From positions 10,266,620-10,330,619 of the forward strand of contig JABAKD010000002.1 of the NCBI GenBank assembly GCA_012845835.1: a stretch of DNA of 64,000 nucleotides, given 5' to 3'. This DNA is from Undaria pinnatifida (Eukaryota > Sar > Phaeophyceae > Laminariales > Alariaceae). Under the pieces are notes generated by a model that was not told where the DNA came from, searched no databases, and saw only the letters and a list, made by a program, of their open reading frames with translations. This document shows positions 1 through 11,705 of the stretch, piece after piece. Both the position numbers and the translations under genes were made by a program. The stretch's first letter is position 1. Each line of letters starts with the position of its first letter.

Positions 1-835
1 TGATAACCTGCTTCGCTTGGAGGCTTCGAAGCGAAAGGAAAGAGGAGATGTCATCAATAAAAATGGTATTGGACGGAATGAATGGTTGAAAATGTTTAAT
101 TTACGGAAGAGAAAAAGGAAGGCGCCATTGATTGTGCCTTGGAAAACCCCTCGGTGTTTACTCCCACAGTAGACGAAGAACTTACCATGTTTTATTTCCA
201 AAATATACGAAGAACTCACTCACAGAAAATAACTAAAAAAGACGACACTGCATGCCCTCAATTAGCAACTTCAATGTACGCGGCACTTACACTGGTGAAG
301 ATATACAAAAATTAAAAACGAATATTGCAGACTTAGAGAGGGGCGCGAAAGGGGACATAGAATGCCCTCGATCCAATAAAGGGGATAAATAGATGCCCTC
401 GATCCAATTGGTGCTTCCAACGCAGAGAACTTATACCAGAGAAATGGAAAGCTAAACGGAAAAAGGGGGATAATCAAGCCTCACAAGACAAACAAAATAA
501 TCCTAGACCGGTATGAAATCGTACCACAATCACTAACAGCTCCCGACTCTGTGGAAGGTAGACCCCAAAACAACTTAATCCGTATGACAGATCAGTATTT
601 GATCGTACCGTAGTCACAAAACAGCTCTCCGACTCGGCGTGAGATACACGATGGGTCCTCCGGGCTTACTTGCACAATGTACGAAGAACTCACTTAGAGA
701 GGAGCCCTAATAAAGGGGATATAGAAAAATAATCCTAGACCGGTATGAATTCGTACCACTATCACTAACAGCGGCCGACTCTGTGGTAGGTAGGCCCCAA
801 AACAACTTAATCCGTGTGACAGATCAGGTTTGAAC
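1..835. other. Non-genic stretch, no gene recognised
   Basis: No coding region or known element is recognised. Segments near 485-590 and 728-835 are diverged copies of each other: both run through tcctagaccggtatgaa, a short tcgtaccac..atcactaacagc stretch and an aacttaatccgt stretch. This is a short dispersed or tandem repeat that leads into the array beginning near 836. Confidence 0.5.
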
Positions 836-2830
836 CCATTGTAGACCAAGCACGCTCAAAATGATGAACACTCCAACAGCACCAAACGCAATAATATAAA
901 AAGCCGAATTATTAGAGCGATCTACTACTGGTATAGCACGCGTTCTTCTGGACGTATCATGTATGTGCCGTCTTGCAGCCACACCTTCAGCCACATATGC
1001 CATGGCCAGCACGCACACAGCACATGACAGCCCAACAGCACACACGCAACCAACCGCTGCACGTATGAAGCCTACTGCGCGGCACCACCAATAACGAACG
1101 ACCGCGACGGCTGGATTAGCCCTTTGACAGACCGGCGCCCCTGCTCTCGAGCCCGGGCAAGATGCGTGTCTGTCTGTTGCTTGGTTTCAGTTGATGAAGG
1201 CACTCCACTGCAGTAGCATCAAACGCAATAATATAAAAAGCCGAATTATTAGAGCGATCTACTACTGGTATAACACGCCTTCTTCTGGACGTATCATCTG
1301 TCGTCTTGCAGCCACACCTGTAGCCACATGGCCAGCAGGCACACAGCACATGACAGCCCAACAGCACACACGCAACCAACCGCTGCACGTATGAAGCCTA
1401 CAGCGCGGCACCATGAATAACAAATGACCGCGACGGCTGGATTAGCCCTTTGACAGACCGGCGCCCCTGCTCTCGAGCCCGGGCAAGATGTGTGTCTGTC
1501 TTGGCCTATTGGGTCGAACCTTACTAACTCTAAGATCGCAATTATTTGCGCGGTCGCAATTCGGCTGGTCATTTGCGTCATGTACGTTGTCTAGGAGATA
1601 TTATATTTGATCGTGAAGGGTGTCCGTCTGATTTTGCGTCGTAATAAAGTTATATTCCCGCTTTCGTTGCTGGCCGTAGGAAACCTTTCGCAGATGTCGT
1701 ATTAGTAGTATGCACATTCGTCTATTATACGAAAAGCACGCCATCGCTCACGCGTATTTGTTTACCTGGTATTTCTTTTTGTAGGTTGTCCGTCGTTGTT
1801 GTACAAATATCTTATCACACTGTAGCAGATGTAATTTTTTCATGTGCGTATTCACCCGACGAAGTTATACACATTCTTCATACAGTAACTCCTCCTGCAG
1901 AATGTTTTTGCTTAACGTCGCGCAAAGGAACGGTTTTGAGCCTACAGTATCTGTATTTGCAGACCAACCAAAGTGATGAACACTCCAACAGCACCAAACG
2001 CGATAATATAAAACGACGAATTATTAGAGCGATCTACTACTGGTATAACACGCGTTCTTCTGGACGTATCGTGTGTCGTCTTGCAGCCACACCTTCAGCC
2101 ACATATGTCATGGCCAGCACGCACACAGCACATGACAGCCCAACAGCACACACGCAACCAACCGCTGCACGTATGAAGCCTACGGCGCGGCACCACCAAT
2201 AACGAACGACCGTGATGGCTCGATTAGCCCTTTGACAGACCGGCGCCGCTGCTCTCGAGCCCGGGCAAGATATGTGTCTGTTGCTTGGTTTCAGTTGATG
2301 AGGGCACTCAGACTGTAGCAGGTGTAATTTTTTCACGTTCGTATTCACCCGACGAAGTTATACACATTCCTCATACAGTAACTCCTCCTGCTGGATGTTT
2401 TTGCGTAAGGTCGTGCAAAGGAACGGTTTTGAGCCTATCTGTATCTGCAGACCAAGCACGCTCAAAATGATGAACACTCCAACAGCACCAAACGCAATAA
2501 TATAAAGAGCCGAACTATTAGAGCGATCTACTACTAGTCTACTGGTATAATTAACCCGCGTTCTTCTGGACGTATCCTGTGTCGTCTTGCAGCCACACCT
2601 TCAGCCACATGGCCAGCACGCACACAGCACATGACATCTCAACAGCACACACGCAACCAACCGCTGCACGTATGAAGCCTACAGCGCGGCACCATGAATA
2701 ACGAATCACCGCGACGGCTGGATTAGCCCTTTGGCAGACCGGCGCCCTTGCTCTCGAGCCCGGGCAAGATGTGTGTCTGTTGCTTGGTTTCAGTTGATGA
2801 GGGCACTTCACAGCAGTAGGTAGCTGGAGC
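836..2830 (-). repeat. Tandem array carrying a small two-membrane-segment reading frame
   Basis: At least four diverged units are seen, at about 836-1195, 1196-1510, 1786-2293 and 2294-2810. On the minus strand each encodes related peptide: a Cys/Val/Ala-rich hydrophobic segment (GCVCAVGLSCAVCVLAM), a polar linker with TSRRTR and IPVVDRSNNS, and a second hydrophobic segment (AFYIIAFGAVGVFIILSVLG). Only the first unit keeps both segments in one frame (1045 to 824). The others are broken by small frameshifts, for example loss of the gcatat hexamer after the first segment in units 2 and 4. Units 3 and 4 add a 160-base stretch that would encode a short polar tail and a stop. The family is not recognised. 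It could be a duplicated gene fragment or a repeat that happens to stay open. Confidence 0.6.
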
Positions 2831-3093
2831 ACAGCAGTCAGTTATTCCTTTGTTATGTCAACCCCCTTGCCTGCGTTCGTTCAAGCTACCCCAACAGCAG
2901 TAACCACGTAAAGCAAAACTCAAATCATGACCCATGGCGGCTTCCGCGCGTTTATACTGTGACGGGCAGTTGTTGTTTTCTAGCCCATGCCGTGCATGCC
3001 TCGTGTCACACCTCTGGCAGCTGGTGGTGCCCTACGCTGCTCTGGGTCTCGGACGGGACGGGGCAAATAACGTCGCTTCGTCTCGTCTCGAGT

Positions 3094-3361
3094 GCCTGGC
3101 GCACAATCTGTGACCAAACAATAACAAGTTGCACATGCCACCGCAAAATTCCAAACATTATCAAGTACCTATTTCTTGAAAACATTATTACGTACCGTTT
3201 GGAAATGATGCCAATTTTGTAAATCATCCAGGCGCGTGCAATTAAACGCCTGGTGCACAATTTGTGACCAAACAATAATAAGTTGCACATGCCACCGCAA
3301 AATTCCAAACATTATCAAGTACCGTTTGGAAATGATGCCAATTTTGTAAATCATCCAGGCG
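3094..3361. repeat. Tandem pair of small MITE-like elements
   Basis: Two copies lie head to tail at about 3094-3234 and 3247-3361. Both begin with gcctgg and end with its complement ccaggcg, so each unit has short inverted ends. The first copy carries an extra insertion of about 27 bases (around 3169-3195) that the second lacks. The interior is otherwise nearly identical, including tgaccaaacaataa and ttggaaatgatgccaatttt. Confidence 0.6.
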
Positions 3362-3370
3362 TTGCAGTCA

Positions 3371-4193
3371 CTAAGATTCAACCAAAATTTCCGAAATTCC
3401 TCCTCGACATGCGGTATTTTTGCAACTTCTCGCTTGTCTCGCTCGGCATCCGTCCGCGTTCACGTCGATGAGCGGAACGGACACGGCAGGGCGAGGGGCG
3501 TTGGAGCCGCCCCCCGAAGGCGGCGCTTGAACGAAGCTATATTCGACTGAGAATTCCTGTTCCGCGAATCGCATACTTCGGCCGAGACAAAAAAAAACTC
3601 CTGACCAAATCCCTGATACCAACGAAGGATTTTATATAGTTTTATTTATACGCCACATCCCACGCCATCGGTGTGGCTCTGTCATAACCCCCAACAAACA
3701 CGTGCCGCTTCCTGGCGATCCCTACGTAGCTGGAGTTTCAAGCGTGGCCTTCTCCTGGGAATTATCCATGCGTATCCTACAAACGGTCTAAAACTAAATG
3801 CTGTGTTTTGAGAGTGAGTGTTTTCTCAATAACGATTTAACAGATCGCGGTCATGGGCGCGTCTATCGAGTACCCAAAAAGTGTAAAAAATACTGCTATT
3901 AGTGTTGAGTACACCCAAGAAAGTACCGGTTAAATGCGAAATCGTTATTTTCTCGGAGCAAGTTTTTTGTGTATTTACAACAAGTGGTCATCGCGTCCAG
4001 TAGTGATTATAGTGATGTGTCCCTGCGCCACTCCCCTACGAACGTCCGGGAGGGGAACCTTGTACCCAGTATATTTGCCAATATACCTAATAAACTGCCA
4101 GTACATTTGCTAGCATACCCAATATACTGCTAGTATACTCAGTATACGCTCCAGTTTCCCACCCAAAACCAAAGCACACGCCAAACCGCCAGC
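3371..4193. other. Non-genic stretch downstream of the PWWP gene
   Basis: No exon is recognised. Positions 3480-3560 contain a GC-rich palindromic patch (ccgccccccgaaggcgg). Positions 4060-4150 contain short iterations of atatacctaata / ccagtatat type. A minus-strand reading frame at 3622-3371 is open but resembles no known family. It matters only because the final PWWP exon ends in a sequence that could also be a splice donor. Confidence 0.4.
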
Positions 4194-5312
4194 TCACCTC
4201 TTCGCCGGACGCTCCCCCCCGCCTTCCTCCGCCCCCTGCAGCTGCGCCGTGTCTACCCGCGCCCCACCCTGCGCGAAAAACGCTCCTGTTCCCGCGCTTT
4301 CTACGGCGAACGGTCGTTTTCTGTCCCTCCCGGTCCCCTCCTCATCACCGCCTCCGACGCCTCCGCGGTTATCGTCAGTGAAACCGTTGCCATCGTTGCT
4401 GTGCCTTGCCCCTCCTGCAACACCGCCGTGCGCGGCGGGGAAACCCCCTCGTGAGGAGGAGGCGCGCGCGGGGCCGGTGATGGTGACCGCGGCCGCTACC
4501 GCGGCTGTAACTTCCGCAGCATCGTCAAAACCGCCACGAACGCCGCCGCTATCACTACTACCACCGCTGCCGCCGCTACCACCACCACCGCCAGCATTAC
4601 CACCGCTACCACCACCACCGCCACCATTACCACTACCACTACCACCATCGTCAGCTACCGCCATCCTAGCCACGGCCGACCCCGGCCCTAGCCTCGATTC
4701 GGTGGGACCGGCGGTCACCCCTCCATTCTCATCATTTCGCGGCCCAAGCGGGGATGCTTTCGAGTGCACATTTTCTTGAACCTTCACCGCCGGCGTGGCG
4801 AGAGCGGCCGGTGACGGTGACAGCGTATGACCCCCGCTAATGCCATTACCACCATCGCCACCGGCACTGCCAGCACCACCATCACCATCATCGCCACCGC
4901 TGCCGCCGCCGCCACCACCGCCACCACCACCACCGCGACCACCACCGCCTTCTGTGCTGTTGCCCGCCATCTCTGTCGCAGCCTCTGTCGCAGCCACCGC
5001 AGCCAGTGCCGTCGTTGACCGGCCGCCGTCAGTGTTGTCCTTCTTTGCCGCTATCGGTGCACCTTCCTCATTTTTTACCGTCGCCTTGGCGGAAGGTAAG
5101 GACGCCGACGCGGACACTGCTGGCGATGGTTCCCCGCCAACTGCATCGATTTCACCACCGCCACCACCACCACCACCACCACCACCACCACTGCCACCAC
5201 CGCTCACGACCGCCGCCAGACTCTCGTCGCCCATCCTCTGCGTGGAGACGTCTCCCCGGCACCCCTCGATAGCCGTGAGGGGACCAGGTCCACTCCCCTC
5301 TTTTTCTTCAAC
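4194..5312 (-). CDS. PWWP protein last recognised exon (Gly/Ser-rich tail)
   Basis: Starts at the acceptor gccag|GTTGAAG in phase 0 (VEEKEGSGPGPLTAIEG). It runs about 372 codons dominated by Gly, Ser and Ala from GGT/GGC repeats, and ends ERPAKR followed by TGA at 4196-4194. The end sequence AAGAG|GTGAGC is also a good donor in phase 2, the same arrangement used at two real junctions in this window. The stop could therefore be intronic, with a further exon below 4194. No convincing next exon was found. Confidence 0.6.
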   Translation of the reverse strand, partial: VEEKEGSGPGPLTAIEGCRGDVSTQRMGDESLAAVVSGGGSGGGGGGGGGGGGEIDAVGGEPSPAVSASASLPSAKATVKNEEGAPIAAKKDNTDGGRSTTALAAVAATEAATEMAGNSTEGGGGRGGGGGGGGGGGSGGDDGDGGAGSAGGDGGNGISGGHTLSPSPAALATPAVKVQENVHSKASPLGPRNDENGGVTAGPTESRLGPGSAVARMAVADDGGSGSGNGGGGGGSGGNAGGGGGSGGSGGSSDSGGVRGGFDDAAEVTAAVAAAVTITGPARASSSRGGFPAAHGGVAGGARHSNDGNGFTDDNRGGVGGGDEEGTGRDRKRPFAVESAGTGAFFAQGGARVDTAQLQGAEEGGGERPAKR

Positions 5313-8300
5313 CTGGCAAAAAAAGCGGAGGGATGGATAATTCAACGGGTCGCATTATTTTTTGAGTTCTCCAAAGCACAAAGCACAGATTTTCGATTGT
5401 TTATCGGGCTGCGCTTTCACGTTTTTTCCAACAGATAGTTTTCGGGTCAGCCAAACAGCGCCTCAAGCAAATATGTCAGAAGACGGCACTTGAGCCCTTG
5501 ACCCACGGCAATTTCCAATAATCGACCTTGATTGACGCCTAACTACAAGGTTTTAGTGTGGAACGATCGGGTTGACATCCTTGACCGCTGAACGTTTTCC
5601 CTTGACTGGCCGTCTTTGGTGTCAAGCGAGAAGTCTCGGAAAAAATAGGCGCACCCCTACCGAGGCATGCGTCCCCGGTGAGGTGTGTTCTGATTTTCCT
5701 TACCGGGGTTAAGGTGTCGGACGCCCGCAGGCGTTCTGCCCTTCGGGCCGTCCTCTGCTCCTCCCGGCATTTGGTGACCACATCTTTGATCTGCTCCCCC
5801 CACGTTTCCGCCGCGGCGAAGTCAGGCTGCCACAAAAAAAAAAAAAAAAAACGACGAATTAACAAAACACACATAACAAAACAGTACCAAAATAACAAAA
5901 GCCAAAACGGTAGAAAACAACACTACCATCAAAACAACGCCACCACCAATGCTACCACTACCACTTCCTCAACCACCACCACCACCACCACCCCTCCTCC
6001 CCCCCAACCCGCAACACCCACCCACCCCCACCACTCCCCCCCACCAACATTGCCCCGCCCCCCACCCTCCGCCGCCCCCCGCCCGCCCGAATACATCATT
6101 ATCATCACCTGGAGACGGGCGGGCCCTACATAAGCCTTCTTCTTGAAAGGGTAGGCGGAGGCGTGCTTGAGGTAAGGCCGCGTGTTGGCGGGAGTGACCC
6201 AGTCCGTGACGTGATGGCCTCCTTCACACAGAAAAACCACGAGACACATGAACCGCGGATTGATCCCTTGGTCGGCAGGGTGGGGGTCTTTAATGCGCTC
6301 CAGCAACTGCACTCAGCCGGGATGGAAAAGAGGGAGGGGGGGCGAGGGGGGGGGGGGGGGAGTCGGAGGCGAGGATAAGGGGGGGCGGGGGGGGGGGGGG
6401 GGGGGCGTCGGAGGCGAGGTTAGGAGTGGGCGTGAGGGGGGGCTAGGGGTGGCCACCGTAGGATTGCCATGACCCCATGGCCGACCCCACCGGCGGCTAG
6501 GGGAGGGGCGCGGGGAGATACGCACGTTCCGCTGATAGCCAGCCTCCGTCGGATGTCGCTATTGAAATTTCATCGGCCACGTTCCCCCCCCCCGCCCCCC
6601 CCTCCCCTCATCTCCCTGCGGCGCCGCCGCGGTTCGGAAACCCCACCTAACGCGTGCTACGATACGGGTAGCACCTTTTGGCCAAACTGTTTCGTGCCGA
6701 AAAGGCTCCTCAACCGAGGTACTACGCAATCTCATTGGATAATAAACATATCATCCCTTGCACATACCTATTTTAGCTGTAGGGTTGCTAAAATCGGGTT
6801 GCACATCCGTTGCTGTTACAGTCAGGTCTTGGGGTAAGGTATGGACCTCCTCAAACAAGGAGATGAGGAACGCTATGACGCACGCCTATCGCGGCGCGCT
6901 TCGCCTGCGAACTTAGACCACCCCATCAAGAATGACGGGTCACTTGTCATATTAATACACCTCGGCGGCGCAAACGTTCAAAATGAAGACCTCCACAACT
7001 GCAACAACAAAACACCCTGGACAAACAATCTCCTCAAAAGCATCCGACCCGACAACTCGAAACGCCTTCAACAAGCCCGTGACACACCCGAAAAAATTAG
7101 GCTTACATCCATTCTGCTCTTTTCTCCTATGTGCCTGGCAGCAATACGCTTTTTGCTGGATACTGAACACAAAACAAAACTGTCACTGTACTATGTATTC
7201 CCTAACATACGGTTGTAACGCCCGAAAAACAGTCCCAAATACCGAACATGCTACTGATACTGTAAAAAACGCCCCAATAAATTTCCCACAGTAACGCATT
7301 GGGCATAAACCTAGAAACGATGATGGCAACATCCCTCCCCCCTGCCACACCCCCTCCCTAAAAACACCGATGACAATCCCTCTCTCTGCTTCCCTCACCT
7401 CACGCTTCGAGCACAGCCTGGCTGGCCACATCGTCTGGCTCTTCCTGCGGCACTTGGCCAGCACCACTGTATCAATACACCGACCCCTCCGCGCCGCCTG
7501 CGCGGCTGCCGCTACCTCCCCCATCCCCACCGGTCTGTCCCCTCTCCCCCCCCCCCCCCCTCTCCTCCCTCCACAACATCCTCGGGACTATCGCCTCCAC
7601 CGACAGCAACACCACCACCGCGACCACCCCCACCACGGCCACGGCCCCGGCCGCGCCCCCTACCCACACCCGCGGCATAGCTCTTATTCGGAGGCCTACC
7701 AGGACCCGGCCGCTTCGGAGCCACCGCCACCGCCATCACCGGCTCTTGCATAAGGCGTTCCCTCTTAAGAACGGGTTCTCGAGCCTCCGGCGATCCTTGG
7801 GGGGGGGCTGCCCGGCCCACAACCCCGTGTTTCGCCCTTGGAGCAAACGTTCCGTTCTCCGTCCTAGGTTGTCGCGTGCTGTAGTGCTGCTGTGGGGAGC
7901 CTGGAGTTTCGTCGTGAGGATCTACGGCGCGGCTGGCCCCAGCCCCACCCCTGCCTCTACCACCACCGCTACCGCCGCCACCACTACCACTACCACCTCC
8001 GCCGCTGCTTCTGGCAACGCGCCTATCGTTCTTAGACTTGACCTCCTGCAGCACTTCCTGAAACTCTTGGAACTTAGTGCTCCTGTTCGTTGTCGGTTGC
8101 GTTTGGTTGATAAAAAAATACACGGGAGAAATAGATGAACGCCGTAGAACCAAAGAGCAGGGGAAGGTAAAGTAAACGGATGGTATCACACCAGGTAGAG
8201 GTTACTATTTTATGCAAGACGTGTAATATGCGGGGGTGGGCAGATAGGCGATGGAGGAGGTGAATTAAGTATATAATACCAGGTAGGAGTTGTTATCTTA

Positions 8301-10227
8301 TGCAAGGGGTGTACCTTGGGGGGTGGGTAGGTGGACGATTGATTTAGGCTTGCTTAAGCTGTGCGTGTACCATGGGTAAATGGAGGGGGGGGAGTGGGGG
8401 TGGGGGTATATACCAGTTTTGCATACTCTGCTATAATACTATACCGTGGAGCACGGCGTAGAGTAGAGCGAAAAAGAATGCAGGGCAGTACAGCACAGAC
8501 AGTACTATGAGCTTACATAACAGTACTAGAGAGCACAGCACAGCACCGCGTCGCACAAACAGTGCAGTAACTTACAGTACAGCACCCTACATAACACAGC
8601 ATAGCACAACACCGCGCAGCGCAATAGCTTAACAGGCACAATACAGTACAACTCACACCACAGCAGACCGCAGCAGACCACACCACACCACACCACACCA
8701 CATATCAAACCAAGCAGGCGTCATAACTCACGGTGTTCGAGTTCGCCCTCCAAATCGGGTCGGCACAGTGATCTTCTTCTTCTTAGTCTTCACAGCCGCC
8801 CCCGCAGAGCTCCCCTCTCCCCCCCCCCCAACCGACGCCGCCACCACTGAGCCAGGACTACTCGCCTCCGCTACTGTCTCATCTAGAGGTGACCCCAAGG
8901 ATTCCCCAGCTTGAGAAATGGAAGGAGTTGCAACCCTTAGAGTGGAGGCGCCCTCCAAAGGTTCGTCCGCTTGAGAAGCGGAAGGGATTTCAACACTTTC
9001 AGCGGCGACACCGCTTCTGGGGATGGCGGGAGCGGTCCTCCCGCACTCCGGTGAGCGGAGTCCTATCGTCGGCGCCGCCGTCAACGTCTCATTTTCGAGA
9101 GGAGGCGAAGGTTGCTCGCTGGCGCTTCTGCCGTCCTTTAGGGCGTCCGCGGGTGCGGGTACGGCAGCACCGGGAGCGGAGATGCCGTCGGTAGCGCCCC
9201 CGCTTTCGGCTGCCTTCTGCTGTTCCCCAGCAGCAGCGGCCCGCTCCCCATCAGCACCATCAGCAGCAACAGCGGGAGCGGCAGCAGTAACACCACTGTC
9301 GTCACCAGCAGCAGCAGCATCAGCGGTAGCTACAGCATCAGCAGAAGCATCATCGGCAGCAACAGCATCATCATCATCAGCAGCGGCAGCAGCAGCGGCA
9401 GCAACACCTGCCCCCGGCGTGTCCACAAACACCCCTCTCGTCACGCCGACAACTCCGCTGTGACCATCCTCATCACCGCCCGTATCGCCCCACTTACCAC
9501 CCGTGGCGGCGGCTGCAGCCCCCGCTCGAGGCGGCTGGGTTGGCACCCATGCCGTCGAGTACGGCTGGGGATACATGATACCTCCGCCACCACCATCACC
9601 GCCACCACCGCCACCACCACCGCCATCACCGTCACCCACACCAACACCACCACTCCCGCCATCGAAGCGACCATCAGTCGGGACCGCATTGCTCAACCGT
9701 GAAGCGGGGTCCATTCCCCCACCAGCCGAAACCGCAGAGCTGTATCGCGGAGTCGGGCCCAATCCCCCCCCGCGAACGCTTATGCTTCTACCCACACTCC
9801 ACCTGCTGTCACCACCATCGCTACCGCCGCCACTGTTTAAGCCACCGCCACCGCCACCGAGTGCACTAGGTGTCACCCGTTGCCCCGACATCTGCGTATC
9901 CCCGCTACCCGGCGAACGCCAATCCCTCGAGTCTGGAACACCTTGCTCTTGGGCCGGTGAAAAACCCGCACCATACCCATACCCGTACCCAACGTCACCG
10001 TAAACACCACCACCACTACCGCCGTCACCACCACCAGCGCCGTTGTCGCTGCCATCACCCTGCGACAGTCTGCCGCCGTCAAGGGTTGGGGGGAGGGGGA
10101 CTTCGGCACCCGTCCTCCATCCCCCCGGCGGAGGCGTGTCGCTCTCGTTCCTTTCTCGGGATGATGGGTCGTTGTGAGGGTTTCCTGAAGGCCTGGGAAG
10201 CGGCTCTCCATGGGATCTGCCCCACAT
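4194..10227 (-). CDS. PWWP-domain protein with AT-hook-like motif
   Basis: Probable nuclear chromatin-binding protein. Proposed exons on the minus strand: 10227-8732, 8082-7399 (one unresolved frame change near 7547-7560), 6306-6109, 5826-5704 and 5312-4194. The junctions agree in phase (2, 0, 0, 0). The PWWP fold is split over three exons. The first half has DTVVLAKC..MWPARL (the P-W-W-P position reads MWPA). The beta-barrel half has FMCLVVFLCEGG..WVTP..TRPY. The C-terminal helix begins DFAAAETWGEQI and is followed by basic KCREEQRTARRAERLR. An AT-hook-like KRPGPGRPPNK precedes the PWWP at 7715-7683. The first and last exons are mostly Gly, Ala, Ser and Asp runs encoded by trinucleotide repeats. 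Known PWWP domains bind methylated histone H3 tails plus DNA; that role is inferred here. The total is about 1,200 residues. Confidence 0.75.
5704..5826 (-). CDS. PWWP protein exon: C-terminal helix of PWWP
   Basis: 41 codons, phase 0 at both ends, acceptor tggcag|CCT and donor CCG|GTAAGG. It encodes PDFAAAETWGEQIKDVVTKC followed by a basic amphipathic stretch (REEQRTARRAERLR). The F..A....W pattern fits the helix that packs on the PWWP barrel. The intron upstream carries a run of 18 A on the plus strand, read as a T tract before the acceptor. Confidence 0.7.
6109..6306 (-). CDS. PWWP protein exon: beta-barrel half of PWWP
   Basis: 66 codons between the acceptor gtgcag|TTG and the donor CAG|GTGATG, phase 0 at both ends. 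It encodes LLERIKDPHPADQG, then the barrel strands FMCLVVFLCEGGHHVTDWVT and TRPY, then a basic FKKKAYVGPARLQ. This order matches the second half of PWWP domains, where a hydrophobic V-F-F strand and a W-V strand build the aromatic cage. Confidence 0.75.
7399..8082 (-). CDS. PWWP protein exon with AT-hook and first half of PWWP
   Basis: Starts after the acceptor gaacag|GAGCAC, which supplies the single base needed after phase 2. It reads STKFQEFQEVLQEVKSKNDRR (shown in part), then Gly tracts, the AT-hook-like KRPGPGRPPNK and an RG repeat. The PWWP start DTVVLAKC lies at 7473 in a frame shifted by one. The shift falls at a run of about 14 C at 7547-7560, where both frames stay open. It is therefore either a length error or polymorphism in the homopolymer, or a short unrecognised intron. 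The exon ends SKRE at the donor GAG|GTGAGG in phase 0. Confidence 0.6.
8190..8727. repeat. PWWP gene intron with two short repeat tracts
   Basis: Positions 8190-8410 hold two diverged copies of a segment with ccaggtagagg/ccaggtaggagtt and ttatgcaag. Positions 8440-8705 are an irregular cagcacagtacag/caccacacca repeat. No coding sequence is seen. Confidence 0.6.
8732..10227 (-). CDS. PWWP protein exon 1 (low-complexity N-terminus)
   Basis: Begins at the ATG at 10227 (MWGRSHGEPLPRPS) and ends at a strong donor, ACACC|GTGAGT, in phase 2. If the intron is retained, the next codon is TGA at 8730-8728. The 498 codons are Gly/Ser-rich, then an Ala/Asp tract (about 9420-9190), then a mixed acidic region. 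The exon closes with a basic patch, KTKKKKITVPTRFGGRTRT, that may act as a nuclear localisation signal. No domain is recognised. Confidence 0.65.
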
Positions 10228-11090
10228 ATCTTAGGCGTCTCGTGTTACTACCCGTCGGATGGATACCTCTTGGGATTTCTGGTTTGGTCGGTTGGATGGT
10301 CGAGTGATTGGTTGGTTGGTTGATTGAAATTGTTGGTCCGTCGTTGAATAAATGGTTGCTTGGTTGGTAGAATTTGTTTGTACGCCGGTGTTGGTTGGTA
10401 TAATTCAGCCTTTTTAAAACCGTTGAAAGCGCCTTTATCGCGCGTCCGAGCGCTGTTGGCGCCGCCCCCTTCCTCCTTGAATCGCTCCCCGAATCAGCGA
10501 GGCCTATCCTTTAACAACGACAGCAGAGCGCGCAACAATGGGGGGGGGGAGGGGGGGTGAGCGAGAACAAAAAACGGCGGCAGGGAAGCAGGTACCCAGA
10601 ATAGCTGTTAGAGGTACGAGTTGGCCTAGCTCCGACAAAATCGTTGGCATTCCACACTCAGTCTTTGTTACATCATAAATCCGATAAATGGACTATGTGC
10701 GAGATGCAGAATTGGGTTGGGCACAAAACCATACCTGGTATGAATCGACGAACGTGACAACCCAAGGCCAACCTAATCCAAGAAAGATTAGGTTAGCAGT
10801 GCCATTTTAGACATTGTAACCCACAGCCCCACCCGATTGTTCTTGGGTTTGATTGGCCTTGGCTTGTGATGTTCGTTGGTTTCAAGTGTTTTCCCATCCA
10901 AATTTGGCACCTCGCAAACGCCATGGCGCTTACAACTTGGTTTAGTTAAGGCAAAATGTTGTACACTAACTCTTCGTCATACGTTCATGCCCAGGTATAG
11001 TAGTGTAGTATATGTATCCCCACCACGACTTGGGTGTAACCCTACCCACTATTAATACACAATGTGTGCGTCGACGGCTGTCGTTAGACA
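10228..11090. other. Non-genic stretch upstream of the PWWP gene
   Basis: Positions 10280-10400 are an irregular ggttggttgattg repeat. Positions 10690-10870 contain a pair of imperfect inverted segments (ggttgggcacaaaacc; ccaaggccaacc...ggccttggc). No coding region is seen. The PWWP promoter should lie here, but no element can be assigned. Confidence 0.4.
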
Positions 11091-11097
11091 TTTTTCA

Positions 11098-11392
<295 letters not shown>

Positions 11393-11533
11393 TCCCAGAA
11401 TTCTCCCAGGTGATCAGGGATGGGGTCTAGGGTGTACGGTTGAAAGTAAAGATTATTAAAAAAAAATGAAAATGAAAAAATACACCTCAGCTGTGAGATC
11501 GACCAGAAAGGGTTTTGATCAAAGAAGTATCAT

Positions 11534-11595
11534 ACGATGATGATGATGATGATGGTGATGATGATATTGTTGTGGATGATGATGATGACGCTGAT

Positions 11596-11626
<31 letters not shown>

Positions 11627-11705
11627 ACGATGATGATGGTTGTGATGTTGATGATGGTGACGATGATGCTGGTAACGATGACGATGATATTGATGCTGAG
11701 AATGA
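11534..11705. repeat. (GAT)n imperfect microsatellite
   Basis: About 170 bases of gat/gac/gct triplets, interrupted more often than the TAA array just upstream. Confidence 0.9.

Noticed and set aside
4249-5340. Long plus-strand Pro/Ser/Thr-rich reading frames opposite the PWWP last exon
   Set aside because: They are the complement of Gly/Ala trinucleotide coding runs. The minus strand fits splice sites and phase; the plus strand does not.
9023-10003. Plus-strand Ala/Pro-rich frames opposite PWWP exon 1
   Set aside because: Same reason: repeat-driven complement of a minus-strand frame with a good donor and a phase-matched next exon.
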